Of a stretch of 64,000 nucleotides of DNA, positions 1 to 10,636 are shown one piece after another. The number at the start of each line of letters is the position of its first letter. Positions within the stretch are counted from its first letter, which is position 1. A program made the position numbers and the translations under genes. The notes beneath the pieces are model-generated. The model saw only the letters and a list, made by a program, of their open reading frames with translations, had not been told where the DNA came from and did no database searches. Source of the stretch: Rana temporaria (lineage: Eukaryota > Chordata > Amphibia > Anura > Ranidae); the NCBI RefSeq assembly GCF_905171775.1, contig NC_053496.1, forward strand, positions 185,355,759 through 185,419,758, in the 5' to 3' direction.

Positions 1-325
1 AAGACGAGAGATAAGCTGGGAGTGAATTTGTTGATTTGAGGTGTCATTGGTTAAGAAAGGGCGTATTTTGGGGGAGGAGAAGACTGGTAGAGAAATGAGA
101 GTTTAGAAAGAGAAGACACTATAGTGGAAAGAGTGGTAGAGGAAACATATTACAGGGAGGACAGAGTAGTTGTCAGTCTGGGAAGAAAAAACATGGATGG
201 GGAAATACAGGTTCACCTGCAGTCTGTCGGGAGCTCTGTTTGTAGATGTCGTTTTGTTTGTGCCTTAGATAAATGATGTGCTTAAATAGGATGCTTATTT
301 AAAAAAAAAATGTATTGGTCTACAG
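1..325 (+). other. Unit 1 upstream intron (5' flank)
   Basis: No coding sequence is seen here. The stretch matches the intron that precedes coding exon 1 in unit 3 (about 18064-18392) and unit 4 (about 38625-38938), so it is the end of the intron after an untranslated 5' exon that lies left of the window. It ends in a CTACAG acceptor at 320-325, followed by the exon that carries the start codon. Confidence 0.7.
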
Positions 326-357
326 GGAAAACGGCATAGATCACATGACCAGTGAGG

Positions 358-3300
358 ATGGAGGAGGAACGGACTTGCATTACTGAGAAGATATTAAACC
401 TCACCCTGGAGATCATCTACCTGCTGACCGGAGAGGTGAGGAGGATTCTGGGAGGTCACATGACATCACTCTTATCTCTATTAATAATACACAGACCTGA
501 CCGGAGAGGTGAGGAGGATTCTGGGAGGTCACATGACATCACTCTTATCTCTAGTAATAAAACACAGACCTGACCGGAGAGGTGAGGAGGATTCTGGGAG
601 GTCACATGACATCACTCTTATCTCTATTAATAAAACACAGACCTGACCGGAGAGGTGAGGAGGATTCTGGGAGTCTAACACGATATTCCTATTGGTTCTC
701 CAATACAGAGATTTCCTCTTGTGAAGTCAGGTGATCATATGACCATCACAGTGCCTCCATGTGACTCCCTAAAACCTGAGAGACACAACATGGAGAAGAT
801 TCTAGAAGTCACCAAGAAGATGATGGAGCTGCTGACAGGAGAGGTGAGGAGGATTCTGGGACATTATCCAGTAACAGACAAGGGGTGTGTCTGGATGGTG
901 ACTGTATCATTGTGTGTGTCAGGTTCCTATAAGGTGTCAGGATGTCACTGTCTATTTCTCCATGGAGGAGTGGGAGTATTTAGAAGAACACAAGGATCTC
1001 TACAAGGACGTCATGATGGAGAATCAGCCGCCCCTCACATCACCGGGTAAGAGGAGACTTTATTGTAAAGGAGAGAGCAGTACGGAGGGTCCACCTAGAT
1101 CCCCCATCATCTGATAAACACATAGAAACAATGTATTCAGTCAGTGTGTGTGTTTCCTACAGATGGATCCAGTAATGGGAACCCACCAGAGAGATGTCCC
1201 CGTCCTCTGTATTCCCGGGGTTCCACACAGGCCATTTTTAAAGAAGAGATAAAAGAGGAGGATGATGAGGATGGAGTGATGGAGGAGTCAGAGTTTTCAA
1301 ATGGACACAAAGATCTGTACCAGGACACCATGGTGGAGTCATCCAGCTACAAAAATCCCCCAGAGAAATGTCCAAGTCCTCCTTATTCCGGGGATTCCTC
1401 ACAGAAAGGTCACAACTATGCAAATCCTAATCAGGTAGATGAGGAACAATCACTGATAGTATCATTAGGATCTGTACATTATCTGCATTGTTACCATTGA
1501 TGTCATTTTTATTCTATATTCAGAGTGGAAACCTGAGAGATCCTAAAGTTGAGGTTAAAGAAGAGATAAAAGAGGAGGATGATGAGGATGGGGTGATGGA
1601 GGAGTTTTTAAAAGAACACAAAGATCTGTACCAGGACACCATGGGAGTGTCATCCAGCTACAGGAACCCACCAGAGAGATGTCCCCGTCCTCTGTATTCC
1701 CGGGATTCCACACAGGAAGAGCACACCATCCCCCACCATCATCAGGTAGAGGAGTTATGTGACTGACACACGAGTGGTTTTCCCGTTGGAAAAAAACCCG
1801 ATGGGTTTGCCGACGGAATTCCTCTCAAGCCTGCCTTGCATACACACGCTGACACAAAAGTCCGGAGAACTTTTGACTGCCAAGAACGCGGTGACGTAAA
1901 AGACTACGTTGAGCCGACAAAATGAAGTTCTATGATTTTTTCCTGATAGGGGGGGGAGATCCTGCTCTCTTTTTTTCCGGCAGTTTTCCTATGGGAAAAA
2001 GTCAGATGAGGCATACACGCCGTTGGGATTCCCAACAAAAAGCTTTCATCTGAGTTTTTCAGACGGGAAAACCGGTTGTGTGTACGGGGCATAAGAATCG
2101 CTTATCATTCTATTTTATACACCAAGCTTTTTTGTTGTAATTCATTTATTTATATATTTAGAGTGGAAACTTCAGCGATTGTATAGTTAATGAGGAGTAT
2201 AAGGAGGAGGATGAGGAGTATGGAGTGATGAAGGAGCTTTCTGAAGGACACAAGGACATTATGATGGAGCCACCTAATACCAGGAACCCACCAGAGAGAT
2301 GTTCCCGGGACTCCACACAGGAAGGTCACACCATCCCCCACCATCATCAGGTAGGTGGAGTTGAGGGTCGGGAACATAAAGTGATGGAACACTCTGACAT
2401 GTGGAGATGATGTGTGGACTCTACAAGATGATATTTTCTATGTGATCTCACATCATAAATACTTCTATGTTACAGATGTTATTTTCTGCCACTCTGTTGG
2501 TTTAGGGTGAAGATCTGATGATCATGAAAACTGAGTGTGACGTAGAAGAGACGTATGTGAGGGGTGATCAGCAATATACGGAGGAGGCTGGAATGACGAG
2601 GACATTCATAGAGGAGGACACTCCTACAGAGATCAGCACAGGTGACCCATAATATATTCTTCTCTTATCTCTGCTCTGTTACTGCTCACTGATTGGTCCA
2701 GAGTAGGGCGGGAGCTGAGTGATATCAGCCAATAATAGGTTGATAATGGTCCCCTCCCTGTACTGATACCCGTCCTGGGGTTCAGCTGGCAGTATTAGGT
2801 TGTGTGGCACTCCTAGTCACATTAGCACAGATATGATAACTAGACATGTGCAATTTATTTGGTACCAAATTAGTTTTTTAACTAATTTTGACAAATTTGT
2901 TAATTCCGAAATTGCGAATTTTCCGAAATTTCACATATTTGGCTTTTCGAATTTCCGAACTTCGGAAATTGAAAAATTCTGAGATTTCGGAATTAGCGAA
3001 TTTAAAAAGTTAGAAAATTCAAATTCGAAAATCGGAGATTTGAAAATTCAAAATTTGAAGTTAGAAAATTTAAAATAGGGAAATTCGGCAGTGCACATGT
3101 CTAATGATAACACAGATTGAGACTTTCTTAGGTTGGTCCCTCTTCTTCCAGCAGATTTATAGAAAAATGTAACCATAGAAAGTGATGGCAGCAGAAGACA
3201 GAGTAGAATAGAGTAGTTAAACGAGTCTGTTGCCATAAAACTGTATTAAACGTCTCACTGAAATAAGGACTGACATTAAAACCAATATCTTCTAAAGAGA

Positions 3301-5071
3301 AAATCCTGCTGCAAGCTTCCTTCAGTGCTGCATATCACCAGAAGCCTAGTCCTATGGTCACTTGTTCTATAGTAAAGGGTCTTTATGAACTTTGACCCTC
3401 TTGTTTATCAGAGATCACATGACCCAGTGCCTAGGCTTGTGGTTGTGTAAAGAGCACGCCCCTCCCAGTCCCCATTGGTTCCTGCTCTTCTGACAAGGCT
3501 GTGTAAATGTAGAAGTGATTTGGGAGGAGGACCAAAGGTTCTTTGATGGGGGGAGGAGTCCCAGCTGGTTGGGACCTCCACAGAGAACATCTCTTCACTC
3601 ATATCTACCTGATCCAGATGGAATCTTGATGGAAGTGAACTAACCCTCTCATATCTATTGATGAAGTTTTTCTATTTTTCCAGGACACGCCATGGAGAAA
3701 CCTTCAAAGGATCGTCTCACTTTATCTCCAGGTTGTAAAATGGAAGATGAGGACATCGCAGGAGATTGTGGAGGAGAAAAGACAATGAGCTCCACTATGG
3801 ATGGAGGACTTCCCAGTGTGGATAGACCATGGAATCCCTCAGATGCTGAGCAACCTCGTACTGTGAGGGGTGGGGCCGGGATTCAGAGGGAGGAGACATT
3901 TCACTGTTCTCAGTGCGGGAGATGTTTTTCACAGAAGGCCAGTCTTATTTCCCATCAGAAGTCTCACACGGGCGAAAAGCCATTTTCCTGTCCTGAGTGT
4001 GGAAAATCTTTTGCAAGGAAACCAGGCCTTGTAAAACATCAAAGAATTCACACGAGTGAGAAGGCGTATTCCTGCCCTGAGTGCGGGAAATGTTTTTCAC
4101 AGAAATCACACCTTGTCAGACATCAAAGATCTCACACAGGGGAGAAGCCGTATTCTTGCCCTGAGTGCGGGAAATGTTTTTCACATAAATCACACCTTGT
4201 CAGACATCAAAGATCTCACACAGGGGTTAAGCCGTATTCTTGCCTTGAGTGTGGGAAATGTTTTTTACAGAAACATGAACTTCTTCGACATCAGAGATCT
4301 CACACGGGGGAGAAGCCGTATTCCTGCCCTGAGTGCGGGAAATGCTTTTCTCAAATGTCCACTCTTAACTATCATCTGACATCTCACACGGGTGAGAAAC
4401 CACATCCCTGTCCTGAGTGTGGAAAATGTTTTAGCTTAAAATCAGTCCTTGTAACACATCAAAGAACTCACACAGGTGAGAAGCCATTTCCCTGCCCTGA
4501 GTGTGGGAAACGTTTTTCACAGAAGGCTCATCTTATTTCCCATCAGAAGTCTCACGCGGGTGAGAAGCCATTTTCCTGTCCTGAGTGTGGAAAATCTTTT
4601 GCAGGGAAATCAGACCTTGTAAAACATCAAAGAATTCACACGAGTGAGAAGGCATATTCCTGCCCTGAGTGCGGGAAATGTTTTTCACACAAATCATACC
4701 TTGTTCAACATCAGAGATCTCACACAGGGGAGAAGCCGTATTCTTGCCCTGAGTGCGGGAAATGTTTTTCACAGAAATCATACCTTGTTCAACATCAGAG
4801 ATCTCACACAGTTGAGAAACCACATCCCTGTCCTGAGTGTGGAAAATGTTTTAGATTAAAATCAATCCTTGTAACACATCAAAGATCTCACACGGGGGAG
4901 AAGGCGTATCCCTGCCCTGATTGCGGGAAATGTTTTTCACGGAAGGAAACTCTTCATGTACATCAGAGATCTCACACGGGGGAGAAGCCGTATTCCTGTC
5001 CTGAGTGCGGGAAATGTTTTTCACGCAAGTACCAGTTTAACAAACACTGTAGGTCTCACACAGGGGAGTAG
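358..5071 (+). CDS. KRAB-like C2H2 zinc finger gene, unit 1 (8 coding exons, 14 fingers)
   Basis: Coding exons read from splice signals: 358-435, 709-843, 923-1046, 1163-1434, 1524-1745, 2162-2350, 2506-2641, 3684-5071. They sum to 2,544 nt, giving 847 residues with no internal stop. Order: an N-terminal helix-like segment ending LLTGE, a second LLTGE segment, a KRAB-like A box (DVTVYFSMEEWEYLEEHKDL), then acidic exons with VKEE and IKEE motifs and PPERC-PRPLYS boxes, then the finger exon. Established family: amphibian oocyte/gastrula-type zinc finger proteins, nuclear DNA-binding regulators. The KRAB box has E-E-H where the other units read E-G-H. The start at 358 is the first ATG in frame; an earlier ATG at 345 is out of frame and meets a stop after 13 codons. 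Whether it is expressed cannot be seen. Confidence 0.82.
427..672 (+). repeat. 73 bp tandem repeat carrying the exon 1 splice donor, 4 copies
   Basis: The sequence ACCGGAGAGGTGAGGAGG recurs at 427, 500, 573 and 646, an exact 73 bp period. The first copy is the real end of coding exon 1 plus its GTGAGG donor, so each later copy offers another donor. The period is not a multiple of three, so using a later donor would shift the frame. Confidence 0.9.
1764..2092. mobile_element. MITE in unit 1 intron 5 (GTGTGTACGGGGC family)
   Basis: The insert starts near ACACGAGTGGTTTTCCCGT and ends ACCGGTTGTGTGTACGGGGC, which are imperfect inverted repeats. Matching copies sit at the same place in unit 3 (about 19806-20159) and unit 4 (about 40935-41320). 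Unit 5 has no such insert. No coding capacity is seen. Exact borders and target duplication are uncertain. Confidence 0.7.
2841..3103. mobile_element. hAT-type MITE in intron 7 of unit 1
   Basis: The element begins TAGACATGTGCA and ends TGCACATGTCTA. It is flanked by the 8 bp direct repeat ATGATAAC (2833-2840 and 3104-3111). Units 5 and 6 show the unfilled site, one ATGATAAC running into ACACAG. The interior is AT-rich with many TTCGAAATT-like steps. An 8 bp target duplication with TAG...CTA ends is typical of the hAT superfamily. Confidence 0.9.
3684..5071 (+). CDS. Terminal zinc finger exon of unit 1, 14 C2H2 fingers
   Basis: The exon starts after TTTTTCCAG and opens with G-H-A-M-E-K-P-S-K-D-R-L, then about 70 residues without fingers (MEDEDIAGDCGGEK region). 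Fourteen C-x2-C-x12-H-x3-H fingers follow, mostly with CPECGKCF cores and TGEKP-type linkers; a few linkers read TSEKA. Residue steps before the first His run QKASLIS, ARKPGLVK, QKSHLVR, HKSHLVR, LQKHELLR, QMSTLNY, LKSVLVT, QKAHLIS, AGKSDLVK, HKSYLVQ, QKSYLVQ, RLKSILVT, RKETLHV, RKYQFNK. Fingers 1-4 resemble fingers 8-11, so part of the array was duplicated internally. The last finger has H-C-R-S-H, shared by units 1-4. Stop is TAG at 5069-5071. Confidence 0.97.
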
Positions 5072-5576
5072 ATGTGTCGCTACTTAGTGCGGAAAATGCC
5101 CAGAGATGCCCAGAGATCTCACACTCACACTTTAAGCCTTCAGTAAGATTATTTTTTCCCTCCTAAAGTCCTCTCTGGCTTATTCTGAGAGGGAATATTA
5201 CTAGTGGTTGAGTCCCTCTAGCAGTGTAGTCTGATCTCCCCTGATCTTCAGCAGAAGCTTCATAGGAAGACATCCTGGTGAGAGAGACTCTAGATATGGA
5301 TGAGAGAGAAGGGGAGATCAGATTACAAGACTGTCAATTTCAATGGTCATCAGCCTGCACAGGCAGCTTCATTTCCTTGGAGAGTGCCACCTGCTGGCTG
5401 GAAGTGGAACATTTCATATGTAGCTGATAAAAATGTAAATACAATCTCAATCTTGTGTCTTTAGAAGTTTTGTTTTACCAGGTTGTCCCTTCTCATAAAT
5501 CTCAGGACGTCTGTAGGAGACTCCAATGATAAGTTCATATACCCGTCTATCATTCCTCCCATAATTCCTCCTCCGC
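5072..5576 (+). other. Unit 1 3' flank
   Basis: No gene is seen. The stretch is conserved after the stop codons of units 1-4. At 5161-5166 the sequence reads CTCCTAAAG where unit 5 has TAATAAAG, so the likely ancestral polyadenylation signal is changed here. Confidence 0.6.
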
Positions 5577-7480
5577 ACCATCACCACCTCCATCCACATC
5601 ACCATCATCACCTCCAACCACATCACCACCTCCATCCACATCATCACCACCTCCAACCACATCATCACCACCTCCAACCACATCACCACCTCCATCCACA
5701 TCACCATCACCTCCAACCACATCATCACCACCTCCATCCACATCACCGCCTCCAACCACATCACCATCACCACCTCCATCCACATCACCGTCACCACCTC
5801 CAACCACATCACCACCTCCAACCACATCATCACCACCTCCAACCACATCACCATCACTACCTCCAACCACATCACCACCTCCAACCCCATCATCACCACC
5901 TCCATCCACATCACCATCACAACCTCCAACCACATCACCATCTCCATCCACATCACCACCTCCAACCACATCACCATCACCACCTCCATCCACATCACTA
6001 TCTCCAACCTCATCACCACCTCCATCCACATCACCATCACTACCTCCAACCACATCACCATCACCACCTCCAACCACATCATCACCACCTCCATCCACAT
6101 CACCGTCACCACCTCCAACCACATCACCACCTCCATCCACATCACCATCACCACCTCCAACCACATCACCACCTCCATCCACATCACCACCTCCATCCAC
6201 ATCACCACCTCCAACCACATCACCATCACCACCTCCAACCACATCATCACCACCACCATCCACATCACCATCGCCACCTCCAATCACATCACCACCTCCA
6301 TCCACATCACCATCACCACCTCCAATCACATCACCACCTCCAACCACATCACCACCTCCATCCACATCACCATCACCACCTCCAACCACATCACCATCAC
6401 CACCTCCATCCACATCACCATCACCACCTCCATCCACATCACCATCACCACCTCCAACCACATCACCATCACCACCTCCATCCACATCATCATCACCACC
6501 TCCAACCACATCACCATCACCACCTCCAACCACATGACCATCACCACCTCCAATCACATCACCACCTCCAACCACATCACCACCTCCATCCACATCACCA
6601 TCACCACCTCCAACCACATCACCATCACCACCTCCAACCACATCACCATCACCACCTCCATCCACATCACCACCTCCAACCACATCACCATCTCCATCCA
6701 CATCACCACCTCCAACCACATCACCACCTCCATCCACATCACTATCTCCAACCTCATCACCACCTCCATCCACATCACCATCACTACCTCCAACCACATC
6801 ACCATCACCACCTCCAACCACATCATCACCACCTCCATCCACATCACCGTCACCACCTCCAACCACATCACCACCTCCATCCACATCACCATCACCACCT
6901 CCAACCACATCACCACCTCCATTCACATCACCACCTCCATCCACATCACCATCACCACCTCCATCCACATCAACACCTCCATCCACATCACCACCTCCAA
7001 CCACATCACCATCACCACCTCCAACCACATCATCACCACCACCATCCACATCACCATCGCCACCTCCAATCACATCACCACCTCCATCCACATCACCATC
7101 ACCACCTCCAATCACATCACCACCTCCAATCACATCACCACCTCCATCCACATCACCATCACCACCTCCAACCACATCACCATCACCACCTCCATCCACA
7201 TCACCATCACCACCTCCATCCACATCACCATCACCACCTCCAACCACATCACCATCACCACCTCCATCCACATCATCATCACCACCTCCAACCACATCAC
7301 CATCACCACCTCCAACCACATGACCATCACCACCTCCAATCACATCACCACCTCCAACCACATCACCACCTCCATCCACATCACCATCACCACCTCCAAC
7401 CACATCACCATCACCACCTCCAACCACATCACCATCACCACCTCCATCCACATCACCACCTCCAACCACATCACCATCCA
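5577..7480. repeat. Almost G-free CCACCTCCA minisatellite after unit 1
   Basis: Tandem 18 bp monomers (CCACCTCCAWCCACATCA) mix with 24 bp versions that add CCATCA. The + strand is nearly all C, A and T, so the - strand is a G-rich purine-biased array. Landmarks such as CACATCACTATCTCCAAC (5991 and 6735) and an internal CATGACC (6533 and 7319) show a second-order duplication of about 0.74-0.79 kb. Long reading frames exist in several frames on both strands only because stop triplets are absent from the monomers. Confidence 0.95.
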
Positions 7481-8200
7481 GGGATCGACAAATCCCGGTC
7501 GCCATGGCGACTAGAAATAGGGTCCTGGCGACTTGGCTTGGCTTTTTTTTTCTTCTCCTCTTTTTTCTTTAGTTTTAGCTAGTACCGGGTAATATCCTAG
7601 TTAGTGATGTTTCCCCTTGCTTTCTTTTGTTATAAGACATAAAAGTTGCTTACTTTCAGAGTATGTATTGACATGTTTTGATTATGTGCTATTGTGCGGT
7701 ACTTGGGTACCATGGCTGTATTTTGTACTCTGATTTTTTTTCTTTAATAAAAACTTTAATGGAAGGGACTGAGCGCTGGTCTGTGTTCGTTCCCTGGTCC
7801 AGGCTGCAGACAGTCAGGCAGTTGGGTGGCTCGGGCCGCGGAACTGAGGAGGAGAAGTCGGGCAATGAGCTGTGCAGCGGGAGTCGGGATGGGCACTGGG
7901 CAGCCACCTGCAGCTTCTGGATGGCATCAGATTTGTGTGTGTGACTATCTTGGTTACTTGGGGGGCCACAGCCCGATCTGAATAATGTGTGCGGGTTTCA
8001 GGCTGAAATGTACTGGCATGACACCCGAAATTTACTGGCACTGCCACGTTATTACTGGCATTTCACAAAAGTTACTAAATTACATTTTTAGGTTCAAATT
8101 TCAGTATTTAGGCCACAAACAAGTACGCTAGGCAAATAATGTGATTTAAGGTAAAAAAAAATATTTTTGTTATTTTCGATATAATAAGGGCAAATTATTT
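7481..8200. other. Intergenic tail of unit 1, copy also after unit 3
   Basis: No coding sequence is recognised. Positions about 7768-7945 match about 24475-24650 downstream of unit 3 (GACTGAGCGCTGGTCT start), and part of 7925-7995 resembles the transposon-derived sequence near 47890-47950. This is probably transposon-derived or duplicated intergenic DNA. Confidence 0.5.
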
Positions 8201-8209
8201 AGTCACATC

Positions 8210-8515
8210 ACCCCCTGCCTCCATCCCCCTCTGCCACCAACACCCCCTGCCTTCACCCCCCTCTGCAGTGCCACAATCTCCCCCTGCCTCCAATCTCCCT
8301 CTGCCTCCAATCTCCCCCTGCCTCCATCCCCCTCTCTGCGGTGCCGCCAACAACCCCTGTCTCCATCCCCCACCCTCTGCGGTGCCACCATCCCCCTCTG
8401 CGGTGCCACCAACACCCCCTGCCTCCAATCACCCACTGCCACTAACACCCCCTGCCTCCATTGCCCCCTGCCTCCACCCCCCTCTGTGGTGCCACCGCAG
8501 CCACCATCACCCACT
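8210..8515. repeat. C-rich low-complexity tandem repeat
   Basis: Repeated CCCCCTGCCTCCA and CCCCCTCTGCGGTGCCACC steps with imperfect period. The ORFs over it on both strands reflect composition only. Confidence 0.75.
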
Positions 8516-9127
8516 AGGGTGACCACGTGTCCCGAATTGCCCGGGATTGTCCCTTAATTAATACTTGTGTCCCGGGCACCCTCATTACGGGACAATACAG
8601 AGTCCCGGAATTGGCCTGGGCCGATCTAATGCCCCCTAAAATAGCCTTTGCATACATCCTCTCTGTCTCAGCCTGTGGTGGACCCCTAGCTGACAGAGAG
8701 TGAGACCCCTTTTTACTTTATTCACCGCCGCTGGCTCAGTGCCTAAACTGGTTGCTACCTGCCGCCCACTTGGCGTGTAGCAACCAGTGACGTCAGAGCA
8801 GGAGAGAGGCAGAGACCTATCACAGCGGATGATAGTTTAACTTCCTCCTCCGCGCCTTCTGTTAAGCTCCACCCACCTCCTCTTGTATGTTCTGGAGTCC
8901 AGCCGGCAGCCAGAAGAAACATCAGACTCTGAGACAGACTGCAGTGTACAACTAAGGCAAGTAACATTGCAAAGCACTGACCAGCATTAAAGATCCATCG
9001 GTGTTAAAAATCCTGTCAGCTCTCCCTCAGCAGTCAGAGTTCAGGACTTGTAAGAAACTGGAGTGTGTGTCTGCACAGTACACGCAGAGGCTTGCTCCAC
9101 ATAAGGGTCGGCAGGAGAGGACACTCA
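8516..9127. other. Intergenic sequence with a transposon-like left end
   Basis: It begins CTAGGGTGACCACGTGTCCCG, which resembles the terminal repeat of old vertebrate hAT-type elements. No matching right end was found. Nothing else is recognised up to the MITE at 9128. Confidence 0.35.
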
Positions 9128-9385
9128 GGCCCCGTACACACGTCCGAGGAACTCGACGTGCCAAACACGTCGAGTTCTGTGTTGAAGCCGCCGAGGATCT
9201 CGGCGGGCCAACTTTCCTCATTGAACAACTAAGAAATAGAGAACATGTTCTCTATTTGGCCCGACGAGTTCCTCGTCGGCTTCCTCGGTGAAAAGTGTAC
9301 AGACGACCGAGTTTCTCGGCAGAATCCAGCTCCGATCGAGTTTCTGGCTGAATTCTGCCGAGAAACTCGGTCGTGTGTACGGGGC
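9128..9385. mobile_element. MITE with GGCCCCGTACACACG ends
   Basis: Left end GGCCCCGTACACACG and right end CGTGTGTACGGGGC are inverted repeats. The interior is itself largely palindromic around CGAGTTCCTCG steps. The same end sequence marks the elements near 31741, 33385, 50921 and 54091. Non-coding. Confidence 0.75.
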
Positions 9386-9436
9386 ATGACACATTACACC
9401 CTGGATGGAAGGAGGAAACATCCTTCGATATCAGGG

Positions 9437-9526
9437 CAGGGTTCATGCTGGGACTTGTAATCCTTCACTTTTGGGGATGTGACTCCCCCCCCAAAAGTGA
9501 AGAACTACAGGTCCCAGCATGAACCC
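9437..9526. repeat. Hairpin-forming inverted repeat
   Basis: GTTCATGCTGGGACTTGTA with CCTTCACTTTTGGGG is followed by the near-complementary CCCCAAAAGTGAAG and CAGGTCCCAGCATGAAC. Arms are about 37 bp with a short loop. Confidence 0.75.
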
Positions 9527-9659
9527 CTCAGAGCTGAAGATGTTTCCTGCATCCCTGCACACATGATAACTCCTCACACCCAGTCCTGTCCAGCTGCTCA
9601 ATGTCTCTTCTCTCCCACTACTTGTTTGCCTCTCACTGCAGCAGCAGCCCCCTCCTCCT

Positions 9660-9773
9660 TCACCCTCAGGAAGTCTCAATGGAAGACAGGAAGTGATGTC
9701 AGGTATAATTAGGAAGTTCCAGGTGAGAGGTGAGTCGGCAGGAAATAGAGAGAAGACATTGGCAGCAGAGGAG
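9660..9773 (+). promoter_or_regulatory. Candidate 5' exon and promoter-proximal block of unit 2
   Basis: The block recurs upstream of units 2-6. It holds GGAAGT (ETS-type) motifs and the run AGGAAGTGATGTCA, which looks like a composite ETS/CRE site with its CpG lost. The homologous blocks end GCAGAGGAG before GTAATAAG, a likely donor. In unit 2 that position reads GCAATAAG. An alternative donor CAG/GTGAG lies at about 9720. Transcription is inferred, not seen. Confidence 0.45.
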
Positions 9774-10190
9774 GCAATAAGATCTTATTTATTTTCGCAG
9801 ATCAGGATTGGGAGTTCTAGAGGATGGGGGAGGCTCTGGAGAAGTCTCAGAGGTGAGCATGGGAGGAGGTTATGAGGGAGATAGAGAGCAGGAGGTCTTG
9901 GGAGGAGGGGACGGTTTGGGTGATAAATTGAGATGAAATTGGTGATGTAGCTCGGGGCAGAACTGTGGATGGCTTTCTATGTGGTTGTTTATATATATAT
10001 AATTTTGGGATTGGTAGAGAGGGGTGGAGGACACTGAGCGGTTGGTAAGGTGGATGAGTCTGGTAGCATTCATGATAGACTGAAGGGGGGGATAGTCTCT
10101 GTAGAGGTCGGCCAATGAAAGGGAGTTACAGTAGTCAAGACGAGAGATAAGCTAGTAGTGAAAAATTATGTGCTTAAATAGGATGCTTAT

Positions 10191-10636
10191 TTAACCACTT
10201 AAGACCCAGACCAAAATGCAGCTAAAGGACCTTGCCCTTTTTTGCGATTTGGCACTGCGTGGCTTTAACTGACAATTTCGCGGACGTGCGACGTGGCTCC
10301 CAAACAAAATTGGCGTCCTTTTTTTCCCACAAATAGAGCTTTCTTATGGTGGCATTTGATCACCTCGGCGGTTTTTATTTTTTGCGCTATAAACAAAAAT
10401 AGAGCAACAATTTTGAAAACAAATACAATATTTTTTACTTTTTGCTATAATAAATATCCCCCAAATATATATAAAAACATTTTTTTTACTCAGTTTAGGC
10501 CGATACACATTCTTCTACCTATTTTTGGTAAAAAAAAAAAAAGTCCAAAGACTTCTGAAATGTTTGGATGCCTTTATTTCTAGGGGTACTATGTATCCCA
10601 TACTAATTCACGTACGGGGAGGGGGGGGGGGGGGTT
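10191..10636. mobile_element. TTAA-type element replacing exons 1-2 of unit 2
   Basis: The insert begins TTAACCACTTAAGACCC, similar to the ends at 57064 and 35302. It continues with AT-rich, non-coding sequence to a G run before 10637. Left flanking sequence equals unit 1 at about 277-300 and right flanking sequence equals unit 1 at about 871, so roughly 570 bp carrying coding exons 1 and 2 is missing here. The right terminus of the element is not recognised. Confidence 0.65.

Noticed and set aside
4533..4823. Minus-strand ORFs across the zinc finger exons
   Set aside because: Shadows of the repetitive finger coding sequence on the opposite strand.
5577..7480. Regular spacing suggesting a CRISPR array
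   Set aside because: There are no unique spacers; variation is only in monomer type, and the genome is a vertebrate one.
5483..7582. 699-residue His-rich ORF on + and 651-residue Gly-Asp-rich ORF on - over the same bases
   Set aside because: They are the minisatellite translated. Monomers lack stop triplets in several frames on both strands, no start context or conserved end exists, and the arrays after units 2-4 behave the same way.
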